Source of the DNA: Nitrospinota bacterium
GTDB lineage: Bacteria; Nitrospinota; Nitrospinia; UBA9942
Assembly: GCA_016234205.1 (NCBI GenBank)
Contig: JACRGN010000383.1
Location: 1-8,892 of the forward strand
DNA length: 8,892 bases
Direction: 5' to 3'
Below, piece after piece: positions 1 to 5,609 of this stretch. Each line of letters starts with the position of its first letter. Position 1 is the first letter of the stretch. The position numbers and the translations under genes are program-made. The notes below the pieces were generated by a model. It had not been told where the DNA came from. It did not search any database and worked only from the letters and a program-made list of their open reading frames with translations.

Positions 1-26
1 GTCTGATAACTATTTGATATTACGAG

Positions 27-47
27 ATGCTGAAACAAGTTCAGCAT
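27..47. repeat. Perfect 8-bp inverted repeat, 5-nt loop
   Basis: The arms ATGCTGAA (27-34) and TTCAGCAT (40-47) are exact reverse complements around the loop ACAAG. No T-run follows on either strand, so a rho-independent terminator is unlikely. It looks like a short dispersed intergenic palindrome; whether it recurs in the genome cannot be seen from one window. Confidence 0.55.
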
Positions 48-175
48 GACAGTTTGTGAAGTTTGCTCATTTTTCAGTGTGAACTAATTAAACAAAAAAC
101 AATTTCATAGTCAAGCAAATAACCGCATTTATGTTGACTGAAACCATCATAAATATAATTTCTAACTCGTTAGCA

Positions 176-228
176 GCGCATATTGAGTAATATCAAGAAA
201 TAGGATAAGTATTCATGCTCAATATCGC
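176..228. repeat. 11-bp inverted repeat with one bulge, 3' of kdsC
   Basis: GCG then ATATTGAG (176-187, with C179 unpaired) pairs with CTCAATAT then CGC (218-228) across a 30-nt loop. It lies about 28 bp beyond the kdsC stop codon, so it could stabilise or end the kds transcript. There is no T-run after it on the minus strand, so intrinsic termination is not supported. Confidence 0.4.
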
Positions 229-256
229 AAAGGAACTAAAAAGGTCAAAAGTCCGC

Positions 257-841
257 TTAATTTCTGGCAAATTCTCTGTATATCTCTTTCCACAATCCCT
301 TTGCATCTAATATAAACTCAATTGCCTCTCTTACCGCACCCCTTCCACCCTTTTTTTCTGTAACCATATCTGCAGCATCTTTTACATAAGGAAGGGCATC
401 GGCAACTGCTATGGAAAAGCCAACCCTCTTTAAAAGGGGAATATCAATAAGGTCATCACCAATAAATGCCACCTCTTCATCTTTAAGTCCTGTTTTTTTA
501 AGTATAGATTCATAGCTTTTTAGTTTATCCAATGAATTCTGATAAACAATCTTAATCCCCAACTCCCTTGCCCTTATATTCACAACCTTAGAATTCCTGC
601 CTGATATTATTGCAGTAGGAAGACCTGCCCTGTGTGCAAGGGCGATACCATGCCCATCCTTAACATCAAAAAATTTAAGTTCCCTTCCTCTATCATCTAA
701 AACAATCCTCCCATCAGTTAGGACACCATCCACATCCATTATCAATAATTTTACCCTCTTTGCCTTATTTACGCAGGCATAAAGCCTGCGGCTACCAGAT
801 GACTTTGAACTTTGAGCTTTTAGCTTTGAACTTTTTTTCAC
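257..841 (-). CDS. kdsC: KdsC, 3-deoxy-D-manno-octulosonate 8-phosphate phosphatase
   Basis: This HAD-superfamily phosphatase hydrolyses Kdo-8-phosphate to Kdo and phosphate in the cytoplasm, supplying the LPS inner core. Seen in the 194 residues: motif I DVDGVLTDG (36-44, nucleophile D36 and acid/base D38), motif II Ser80 in IISGR, motif III Lys106, and motif IV GDDLID (128-133). The late GGRGAVRE stretch is typical of KdsC. Length is normal for the family, which forms tetramers with no large cap domain. The start is a GTG at 841 that overlaps the kdsD stop as GTGA, implying translational coupling. Residues 1 to about 24 are odd: they are encoded by a low-complexity AAAGTTC-like stretch and a 7-bp-stem palindrome, and conserved sequence begins only near residue 30. 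Apart from a TTG at codon 33 there is no better downstream start. Confidence 0.93.
   Translation of the reverse strand: MKKSSKLKAQSSKSSGSRRLYACVNKAKRVKLLIMDVDGVLTDGRIVLDDRGRELKFFDVKDGHGIALAHRAGLPTAIISGRNSKVVNIRARELGIKIVYQNSLDKLKSYESILKKTGLKDEEVAFIGDDLIDIPLLKRVGFSIAVADALPYVKDAADMVTEKKGGRGAVREAIEFILDAKGLWKEIYREFARN
772..790. repeat. Palindrome inside the kdsC 5' end
   Basis: CGCAGGC (772-778), loop ATAAA, GCCTGCG (784-790) form a perfect 7-bp stem. It encodes residues 18-24 of KdsC (RRLYACV). Beside it, 801-838 is a low-complexity run built from AAAGTTC/AAAGCTC-like units on the minus strand. Both look like intergenic repeat material captured in the reading frame. Confidence 0.6.
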
Positions 842-1797
842 ACTACTCCAGCCTTTAATAAATCATGGAGGTGAACAATGCCTGTAGGAGAATTTTTCCC
901 ATCAACAATCAACAAAGATGTAATGGAATACTGTTCCATAATCTGTAATGCCTTTGCGGCAAGCTCATCTTTATCTATTGTCTTCGGGTTTTTACTCATT
1001 ATCTCTGCTGCCGTAATTTCAAAGATGTCTCTTCTTTTCTCAAGCAATCTCCTTAAATCTCCATCTGTAACTATCCCTTTTAAAACCATCTTCCCATCCA
1101 CCACTGCAGTGACCCCCATCTTCTTTGATGATATTTCATATATGACATCCTTGAGAATGGCATCTTCCCTTACAATCGGTATTGTATCCCCCTTATGCAT
1201 AAGGTCATTTACTGTAAGCAAGAGGCTCTTGCCAAGGCTCCCGCCGGGATGGAAGATTGCAAAATCTTCTTTTTTAAATCCCCTTTTATCCAAAAGAGCA
1301 ATGCATAGTGCATCCCCCATGGCAAGGGTGGCGGTGGTGCTGGCAGTGGGGACAATATCCCACGGACATGCCTCCTCATCTACAGAAACATCTAAAACAA
1401 CATCACCGCTTCTGGCAAGGGTTGATTTAGTATTACCTGTAATGGCAATAAGTTTTATATTAAATCTTTTGATAACCGGCAGAAGCTTTAAGAGTTCCTC
1501 TGTCTCGCCGCTGTTAGAAAGACAGATAATCACATCATCCTTAGTTACCATTCCGAGGTCGCCGTGGATGCCATCAGCAGGGTGAAGAAACAATGCAGGA
1601 GTCCCGACACTCGCAAGGGTAGAGGCTATCTTCTTCCCGATGATTCCAGACTTTCCCATGCCTGTTACAACAACCCTGCCGCTGCATTTGTAGATAAGCT
1701 CAACTGCCTGAACGAAATCTTCACCAATGCGGTCAACAAGTGCCTCTATAGCCTTACTCTCAATCATCAATACCCTTTTCGCCTGTTCTATAATCAT
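838..1797 (-). CDS. kdsD: KdsD, D-arabinose-5-phosphate isomerase
   Basis: This cytoplasmic enzyme interconverts D-ribulose-5-phosphate and D-arabinose-5-phosphate, the first committed step to Kdo. The 319-residue product has an N-terminal SIS domain (about 30-180) with GMGKSG (46-51), SNSGET (94-99), EEACP (141-145) and HPGGSLGK (183-190). Lys49, Glu98, Glu142 and His183 align by motif with the catalytic set described for E. coli KdsD. Two CBS domains follow (about 200-256 and 262-319). I chose the ATG at 1797: the frame is open to 1848, but the extra 17 residues are hydrophobic, unlike the family, and a candidate promoter at 1827-1855 would start transcription downstream of 1848. No clear Shine-Dalgarno is seen at either start. 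The stop overlaps the kdsC GTG. GutQ-type paralogues are the main alternative, but kdsC linkage favours KdsD. Confidence 0.93.
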   Translation of the reverse strand: MIIEQAKRVLMIESKAIEALVDRIGEDFVQAVELIYKCSGRVVVTGMGKSGIIGKKIASTLASVGTPALFLHPADGIHGDLGMVTKDDVIICLSNSGETEELLKLLPVIKRFNIKLIAITGNTKSTLARSGDVVLDVSVDEEACPWDIVPTASTTATLAMGDALCIALLDKRGFKKEDFAIFHPGGSLGKSLLLTVNDLMHKGDTIPIVREDAILKDVIYEISSKKMGVTAVVDGKMVLKGIVTDGDLRRLLEKRRDIFEITAAEIMSKNPKTIDKDELAAKALQIMEQYSITSLLIVDGKNSPTGIVHLHDLLKAGVV

Positions 1798-1826
1798 AAG
1801 AATGAATATTAACCCAAAAAATACAT

Positions 1827-1855
1827 TTAATAAAGTGAAAAAATTCATAACTCAA
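1827..1855 (-). promoter_or_regulatory. Candidate sigma-70-type promoter for kdsD-kdsC
   Basis: On the minus strand TTGAGT (1850-1855) is separated by exactly 17 bp from TATTAA (1827-1832). Each box matches four of six consensus bases. Transcription would start near 1820, about 23 nt before the ATG at 1797. The region is AT-rich, so chance matches are likely. Confidence 0.35.
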
Positions 1856-1920
1856 ACAGACACAATAGGTAAACCAGAAGCTAATGGCATAAAAAAGTAA
1901 AATGTATTTTTTGCCTTCGG

Positions 1921-2024
1921 CAGCACCAATTTTACAAAGAGAGTGGAAATTATTAAACGAAGGATAATCAACATTAAATGTCACCAGTCTTTTAAATCAA
2001 GAAGTTTCAGTAAAATTGGTGCTG
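1921..2024. repeat. 15-bp perfect inverted repeat pair
   Basis: CAGCACCAATTTTAC (1921-1935) and GTAAAATTGGTGCTG (2010-2024) are exact reverse complements separated by 74 bp. The right arm overlaps the next palindrome (2018-2039), so the two structures compete. The arms could be the ends of a very small non-autonomous element or a transcribed hairpin; no transposase is present. Confidence 0.6.
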
Positions 2025-2039
2025 GGTTAACCCAGCACC
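2018..2039. repeat. Perfect 22-bp palindrome
   Basis: An 11-bp arm beginning GGTGCTGGG is followed at once by its exact reverse complement, centred on GTTAAC. With no loop it is better suited to a dimeric DNA-binding protein or a cruciform than to an RNA hairpin. It reuses the GGTGCTG/CAGCACC heptamer of the flanking repeats. Confidence 0.65.
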
Positions 2040-2040
2040 C

Positions 2041-2073
2041 TCACACCTATTCTATCCCTGGGAATAGGTGTGA
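2041..2073. repeat. 12-bp perfect inverted repeat, 9-nt loop
   Basis: TCACACCTATTC (2041-2052) pairs exactly with GAATAGGTGTGA (2062-2073) around TATCCCTGG. It starts two bases after the preceding palindrome ends. A further GGTGCTG (2075-2081) and a small GTCT-GAA-AGAC hairpin (2081-2091) follow. There is no T-run, so a terminator is not supported. Confidence 0.6.
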
Positions 2074-2187
2074 AGGTGCTGTCTGAAAGACAAATTGCAT
2101 AATTTGGGTTAAGATTATTTCTATTTATTGTCAACTGCAATCCTATTCCCAAATCCCGACATAGAAAGCCCGACAAATGGTTTTTAA

Positions 2188-2315
2188 TGTCAAAGCATTA
2201 GCCTTGAACGGATTTAAGCATCACATAGCATTACATGGAGGTGATGCGTGATGCTTCCCTCGGAGGCGGGCATGGATGCCAGCCGAGAATGAGTGAAAGG
2301 TTAATGCTGTTGACA
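2188..2315 (+). ncRNA. Candidate structured RNA with a long closing stem and two inner hairpins
   Basis: Seen: a closing stem P1 pairs 2188-2205 with 2297-2315 (TGTCAA/TTGACA, then GCATTA/TAATGC, one G-T pair, then CCTT/AAGG, with one bulged base). Inside, P2 pairs AAGCATCAC (2216-2224) with GTGATGCTT (2248-2256). P3 is built on CTCGG (2259-2263) and CCGAG (2283-2287) and holds an inner GGC/GCC stem. The P2 loop contains a second copy of AGCATTA (2227-2233) and GTGATGC is repeated (2241-2247), so alternative pairings exist. I matched it to no riboswitch or known RNA family. It ends 141 bp before the next start codon, so leader RNA, independent small RNA and miniature mobile element all remain possible; the strand is assumed. 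Confidence 0.4.
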
Positions 2316-2384
2316 CCTGTAACATTCTATCTTTAGTTTTAAGTCTCTTCAAACAAAGATGATTTTAAATGGGCTATTCTATCC

Positions 2385-2413
2385 TTGAATATTAGAGGAT
2401 GAAGTGATAAGAT
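2385..2413 (+). promoter_or_regulatory. Candidate promoter for the charged-protein gene
   Basis: TTGAAT (2385-2390), a 17-bp spacer and TAAGAT (2408-2413) each match four of six sigma-70 consensus bases. The predicted start near 2420 leaves a leader of about 37 nt that contains the AGGGAGG ribosome binding site. If used, the structured element at 2188-2315 would lie upstream of this transcript. Confidence 0.3.
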
Positions 2414-2456
2414 TATTTTATAAAGCAGCTTAATTTAAAATAAAGGGAGGGAATAT

Positions 2457-2894
2457 ATGGCAGATGCAGCACAGTTAAAGACAAGGATTGAGAAGGTTAA
2501 AAATCAATTGAAGGGTAAGACTCAAGTTGTCACTAAGGCAAGAAGGACAAAAAAGACATTAAAAAGGCTTCAGAGAAGGCTGAAACTTGTCCTTATTCAG
2601 GGGAAAAAGATTGATGAGCAAAAGGCAAAACATGAGGAGCATTTAAAAAAGAAAACAGAAAAAGAAGAAAAGAGAACACTTAGAGAGGCAGCAGAAAAAG
2701 AGGCTGCAAAAAAGAGGGCTGAGGAAAAGGCTGCAAAAGCGGCAGAGGAAAAGGCAAAGAGAGAGGCGGAAGAGAAAGAGGCAAAAGAGAAGGCTGAGGC
2801 AGAGGCTGCAAAAAAAGCAGAAGAGGCTCAGAGTGCAAAGAAAACAGAGGTAAAAGAAGAAATACCTAAAAAGGCACCAAAACCAAAGAAATAA
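2457..2894 (+). CDS. Lys/Glu/Ala-rich charged helical protein, function unknown
   Basis: This 145-residue protein consists mostly of Lys, Glu, Ala and Arg, with no Cys, Trp, Phe or Tyr. Residues 1 to about 58 are strongly basic (segments such as RRTKKTLKRLQRRLK). Residues about 59-128 alternate EEK/AKA/EAE units, expected to form one long charged helix or coiled coil. The tail is PKKAPKPKK, resembling bacterial histone H1-like tails. There is no signal peptide or membrane segment. AGGGAGG lies just before the ATG, so translation looks efficient. Possible roles are nucleoid or RNA association or a spacer-like structural protein; low complexity makes any family assignment unsafe. The resemblance to TolA domain II is compositional only. 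It stands alone, separated from the next gene by a 211-bp inverted-repeat structure. Confidence 0.75.
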   Translation: MADAAQLKTRIEKVKNQLKGKTQVVTKARRTKKTLKRLQRRLKLVLIQGKKIDEQKAKHEEHLKKKTEKEEKRTLREAAEKEAAKKRAEEKAAKAAEEKAKREAEEKEAKEKAEAEAAKKAEEAQSAKKTEVKEEIPKKAPKPKK

Positions 2895-2907
2895 GCAAAA
2901 TCCTAAT

Positions 2908-3118
2908 AACCACAGAGGAAAACAGAGAAATTAAATCAATTAGGACGCAGATTTTCGCAGATACACACAGATTTTAAACCCTTTAATTATTAGGAAACCA
3001 TGAATACAGGAATATTATTTCATAGTTTCATGGCTTCCTAATTATTAACCTTTTCAATCTGTGTTCATCTGTGTCCAAATTTAGCCTTTTATTTTTTTAC
3101 TCTGTGTCCTCTGTGGTT
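2908..3118. repeat. Three nested inverted repeats filling the intergenic space
   Basis: The outer arms (2908-2927 and 3100-3118) share AACCACAGAGGA and CAGAG. The middle arms (2943-2973 and 3056-3076) share GGAC, CAGAT and ACACAGATT. The inner arms (2983-3004 and 3027-3048) match over 22 bp with two mismatches. All are centred near 3015, so a transcript would fold into one long interrupted hairpin. The right outer arm ends 11 bp before the ATG at 3130 and occupies the place of its ribosome binding site. It is probably a composite of dispersed repeat elements; an attenuator role is possible but not shown. Confidence 0.7.
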
Positions 3119-3129
3119 TTACTAAAAAA

Positions 3130-4443
3130 ATGTCTTCAGAATCAATTGATAAAATCATAACCAATGAAGAATTCCTGCCTTTAGTCCAGAAGGCTTCATT
3201 AGAGTTTTTTAAGATATATAATTTCTTCCTTTCAGACTCTCCCGAATTTACAAAGAAGTTTTATTCCAACCTCATGAATGAGGCTGACCATTTTGAGATG
3301 TTTCTTGATGACCATGGAGCAAGGCAGAACAAGGCATGGACATTCTTTGCCGAACTTGTTGCATCCGTAAGAAACTTTGCAATCGCCTCCTTCCAGCTTA
3401 GACACCTGATTGACAGGTATCCTGATTACAATACCGGAGAGTCAAAAAATGAAAAGAGTGAGTTTTTGGCAGAGGCGAACAAGACACTGGACTTCTTTAA
3501 CGAATCTATTAAATCCCTTTTCAGAACAGCCGATGCTGAGGCAAAGTCTTTAAATTTTGTCATAACGAAGGATAAGTTAAGCAGTGAGGAGTTTAAGGAG
3601 GTGGCAGTAAATAAACGTCTTCCTCATAATGCTGACGAAGAAATCGTTGGGGATGAGGAGGAAAGGATACTTGAACTCTCAAGGAAATACAGAAAGGTTA
3701 CAAAGATATTCAGAGAGGAAAATTTGGGGAGGAGACGAGGCGACAATGAGTTACTGGATTTAATCCCGTTAAAAATAGATGAGAAGAAGGCTCAAAAGAT
3801 TAAAAATATGGTCCATAGTGTCCAGTCAGATTATGATACCTATGTAAAAAATACATCTGCAGAAAAGACTAATGAGCATTTAAAAAAGCTGAGGGGATTT
3901 ATCTCTCTCCCCCTGCATCTGATGGAGATGGTCAGATGGCTGTCCCACTTTTACGAAAGACATGAGGATGAGATTCGCAAGGGGGAGGTAAAGGGTAAGA
4001 TTGCAAGCATTATAGATAAGAATCTCCTCCTTGACAGGATTGTAAACTTTGCCCTTTATTATAGCGATAGATACCTGCAAAAGGGTAATGCAATTGCCGA
4101 AAAGATACTTACATCTTATGTAAAAAATATCAAATATGAACTGCCTGTGCCTCATCCTGTCGGCTTCCATGCCAGGCCCGCCACATATATATCCCTTATT
4201 GTCAATGAGCACGGAACAGATGTATATCTGGTTATTGATAGCCAGAGGTTTAACGCAAAATCTGTCCTGAGCATAATGGAGGCGGGCGGATTGATTGCAG
4301 ATAAGGGTTTAAAGAGTGTAGTATTTGAAGGGGACAAGAGGGTTCTTGATGACATAAAGATACTTTCAGAGCATAACTACTGCGAGGAGTGTGATATTCC
4401 AAGAGAGCTTAATTATGTGAGGATATTGAGAAATATAGCATGA
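3130..4443 (+). CDS. Helical protein with C-terminal HPr phosphocarrier domain
   Basis: Residues about 335-420 of 437 are an HPr-like domain. Seen: HPVGFHARPAT (342-352) with His347 as the phosphohistidine equivalent, and NAKSVLSIMEAGG with Ser378 in the place of HPr Ser46. The His-Ser spacing of 31 residues equals His15-Ser46 of classical HPr. HPr proteins carry phosphate from PEP via enzyme I to sugar permeases or to nitrogen-PTS partners, and Ser46 is the target of HPr kinase in some phyla. Residues 1 to about 330 are charged and predicted helical, with no signal peptide or clear membrane segment, and I recognise no family there. Free HPr is about 85-90 residues, so this is a fusion. The ATG has no Shine-Dalgarno and sits at the edge of a repeat. 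The stop overlaps the next start as ATGA. No enzyme I or HPr kinase is in the window. Confidence 0.85.
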   Translation: MSSESIDKIITNEEFLPLVQKASLEFFKIYNFFLSDSPEFTKKFYSNLMNEADHFEMFLDDHGARQNKAWTFFAELVASVRNFAIASFQLRHLIDRYPDYNTGESKNEKSEFLAEANKTLDFFNESIKSLFRTADAEAKSLNFVITKDKLSSEEFKEVAVNKRLPHNADEEIVGDEEERILELSRKYRKVTKIFREENLGRRRGDNELLDLIPLKIDEKKAQKIKNMVHSVQSDYDTYVKNTSAEKTNEHLKKLRGFISLPLHLMEMVRWLSHFYERHEDEIRKGEVKGKIASIIDKNLLLDRIVNFALYYSDRYLQKGNAIAEKILTSYVKNIKYELPVPHPVGFHARPATYISLIVNEHGTDVYLVIDSQRFNAKSVLSIMEAGGLIADKGLKSVVFEGDKRVLDDIKILSEHNYCEECDIPRELNYVRILRNIA

Positions 4444-5609
4444 CTAAAAAAGCAGTTATCAAAGAGATAGACAGGCTCAAGCCTGAAATAATAAACATAA
4501 GCAGGCTCATCCATTCAAAACCCGAACTTGCCTATAATGAATCTTTTGCATCAGACATACTGACATCTTTCCTAAAAAATAATGATTTCAAAGTAGAGAG
4601 AGGTATAGGCGGACTAAAAACATCTTTTATTGCATCAGCTAAAGGTAAGAGAAACTCTCCATCCATAGCCCTTATTGCCGAATATGATGCCCTTCCAAAG
4701 ATGGGTCATGCCTGCGGACACAATATGATTGGTGCGATAAGTGCAGGTGCAGCCACTGCCCTAAAGAATATTGCATCAGACATGACTGGAAAAATTTCTG
4801 TTATAGGGACACCTGCTGAAGAAGGCGGAGGCGGAAAGATAAAACTCATAGAAAAAGGAGTTTTCAAAAACATAGATATGGCAATGATGGCTCACCCATC
4901 AAATAAAACAAGGGTAGTTGGAAGAATGCTTGCAGTGGTAGAGATGACATTTACATTTATTGGTAAATCCTCTCATGCAGCGGCATTCCCCTATGAGGGG
5001 GTAAATGCACTTGACGGGTTAATCCTTACATATAATAATATAAATGCATTGAGACAACAACTGAAAGAGGATGTAAGAATCCATGGCATTATCACTGAAG
5101 GAGGGGAGGCACCCAATATAATCCCTGACAGGGCATCGGCAAGATTTTATGTAAGGTCGCTGGACATGAAATATTTTGAGGATGTGATTGAAAAGGTTAA
5201 AGAATGTGCCAGAGGGGCTGCAAAGGCTACAGGATGCAGGCTCAGGATAGCTATAAGAAAGACAGTATATCATCCATTCAGACCAAACTATGCAATGGCA
5301 GATATATTAAGATATAATATGAAATTAGCAGGGCTCAAAGAGGATTCAATTGGAGAAAAAGAGAGCATGGGTTCTTCGGATATTGGGAATCTAAGCCAGG
5401 TTGTACCAACAATCCATCCTGAATTTGCAATTGGAAAGAGGAGTGTGGTAAATCACTCCCCGGAGTTTGTGAAGGCTGCAGTCTCAAAATTTGGCACTGA
5501 CATGATGCTCAAAATGACAAAGACAATTGCAATGACTGCCCTTGATATATTCTCTTCACCTGAAAAGGTAAAAGAAATTAAGTCAGAATTTAGGAGGTCT
5601 AATGGATAA
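4440..5609 (+). CDS. M20-family metal-dependent amidohydrolase (AbgB/PM20D2-like)
   Basis: This 389-residue cytoplasmic dinuclear-metal hydrolase probably cleaves an amide bond in an N-acyl-amino acid, a dipeptide or an aminobenzoyl-glutamate-like substrate. Seen: GHACGHN (89-95) with the Cys92/His94 pair typical of subfamily M20D, PAEEGGGG (125-132) with Glu127/Glu128 as acid/base and metal ligand, His152 in MAHPS, His179 in SSHAA at the start of the inserted dimerisation domain (about 172-290), and a C-terminal NHSPEF with His339. The length is normal for the family and there is no signal peptide. It starts inside the HPr-fusion stop (ATGA) and overlaps ilvE by 8 bp, so the three genes are very likely one operon. 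The exact substrate cannot be assigned; carboxypeptidase or aminoacylase are alternatives. Confidence 0.88.
   Translation: MTKKAVIKEIDRLKPEIINISRLIHSKPELAYNESFASDILTSFLKNNDFKVERGIGGLKTSFIASAKGKRNSPSIALIAEYDALPKMGHACGHNMIGAISAGAATALKNIASDMTGKISVIGTPAEEGGGGKIKLIEKGVFKNIDMAMMAHPSNKTRVVGRMLAVVEMTFTFIGKSSHAAAFPYEGVNALDGLILTYNNINALRQQLKEDVRIHGIITEGGEAPNIIPDRASARFYVRSLDMKYFEDVIEKVKECARGAAKATGCRLRIAIRKTVYHPFRPNYAMADILRYNMKLAGLKEDSIGEKESMGSSDIGNLSQVVPTIHPEFAIGKRSVVNHSPEFVKAAVSKFGTDMMLKMTKTIAMTALDIFSSPEKVKEIKSEFRRSNG

Larger units (their letters stand above)
1..256. other. Non-coding flank downstream of kdsC
   Basis: I see no credible gene here. The stretch is AT-rich and holds two inverted repeats (listed separately) and a short imperfect palindrome at 162-173 (CTAAC-TC-GTTAG). 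kdsC ends at its right edge reading leftwards, so this is the 3' flank of the kds unit. lptC or lptA, which often follow kdsC in Proteobacteria, are not seen here. Confidence 0.6.
1849..2456. other. 608-bp intergenic region rich in palindromes
   Basis: I see no credible gene. From left to right it holds the kdsD promoter region, a cluster of inverted repeats (1921-2091), a less structured stretch (2092-2187), a closed stem-loop element (2188-2315), and a candidate promoter plus ribosome binding site for the gene at 2457. A 14-mer CTATTCTATCC[C/T]TG occurs at 2047-2060 and again at 2374-2387 with one mismatch. The unit is flanked by genes pointing away from it, so it is a divergent intergenic region. 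Confidence 0.6.

Noticed and set aside
117..128. 12-mer AAATAACCGCAT shared with 8022-8033
   Set aside because: The match does not extend beyond 12 bases and the second copy is part of a terminator-like hairpin; chance is sufficient in AT-rich DNA.
878..1585. Plus-strand open frame of 235 codons across kdsD
   Set aside because: It lies wholly antisense to kdsD, which has complete SIS and CBS motifs; its translation is Ser/Leu/Ile-rich with no recognisable motif.
1798..1848. Extension of KdsD by 17 hydrophobic residues to an ATG at 1848
   Set aside because: KdsD is cytoplasmic and its relatives lack such a segment; the candidate promoter would start transcription inside this extension.
1760..1984. 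Minus-strand frame of 74 codons upstream of kdsD
   Set aside because: It overlaps the kdsD start in another frame, runs through one arm of the inverted repeats, and has an aromatic-rich composition typical of AT-rich non-coding DNA.
2908..3118. CRISPR array
   Set aside because: The repeated units are inverted and nested, not direct repeats with regular spacers, and no cas gene is present.
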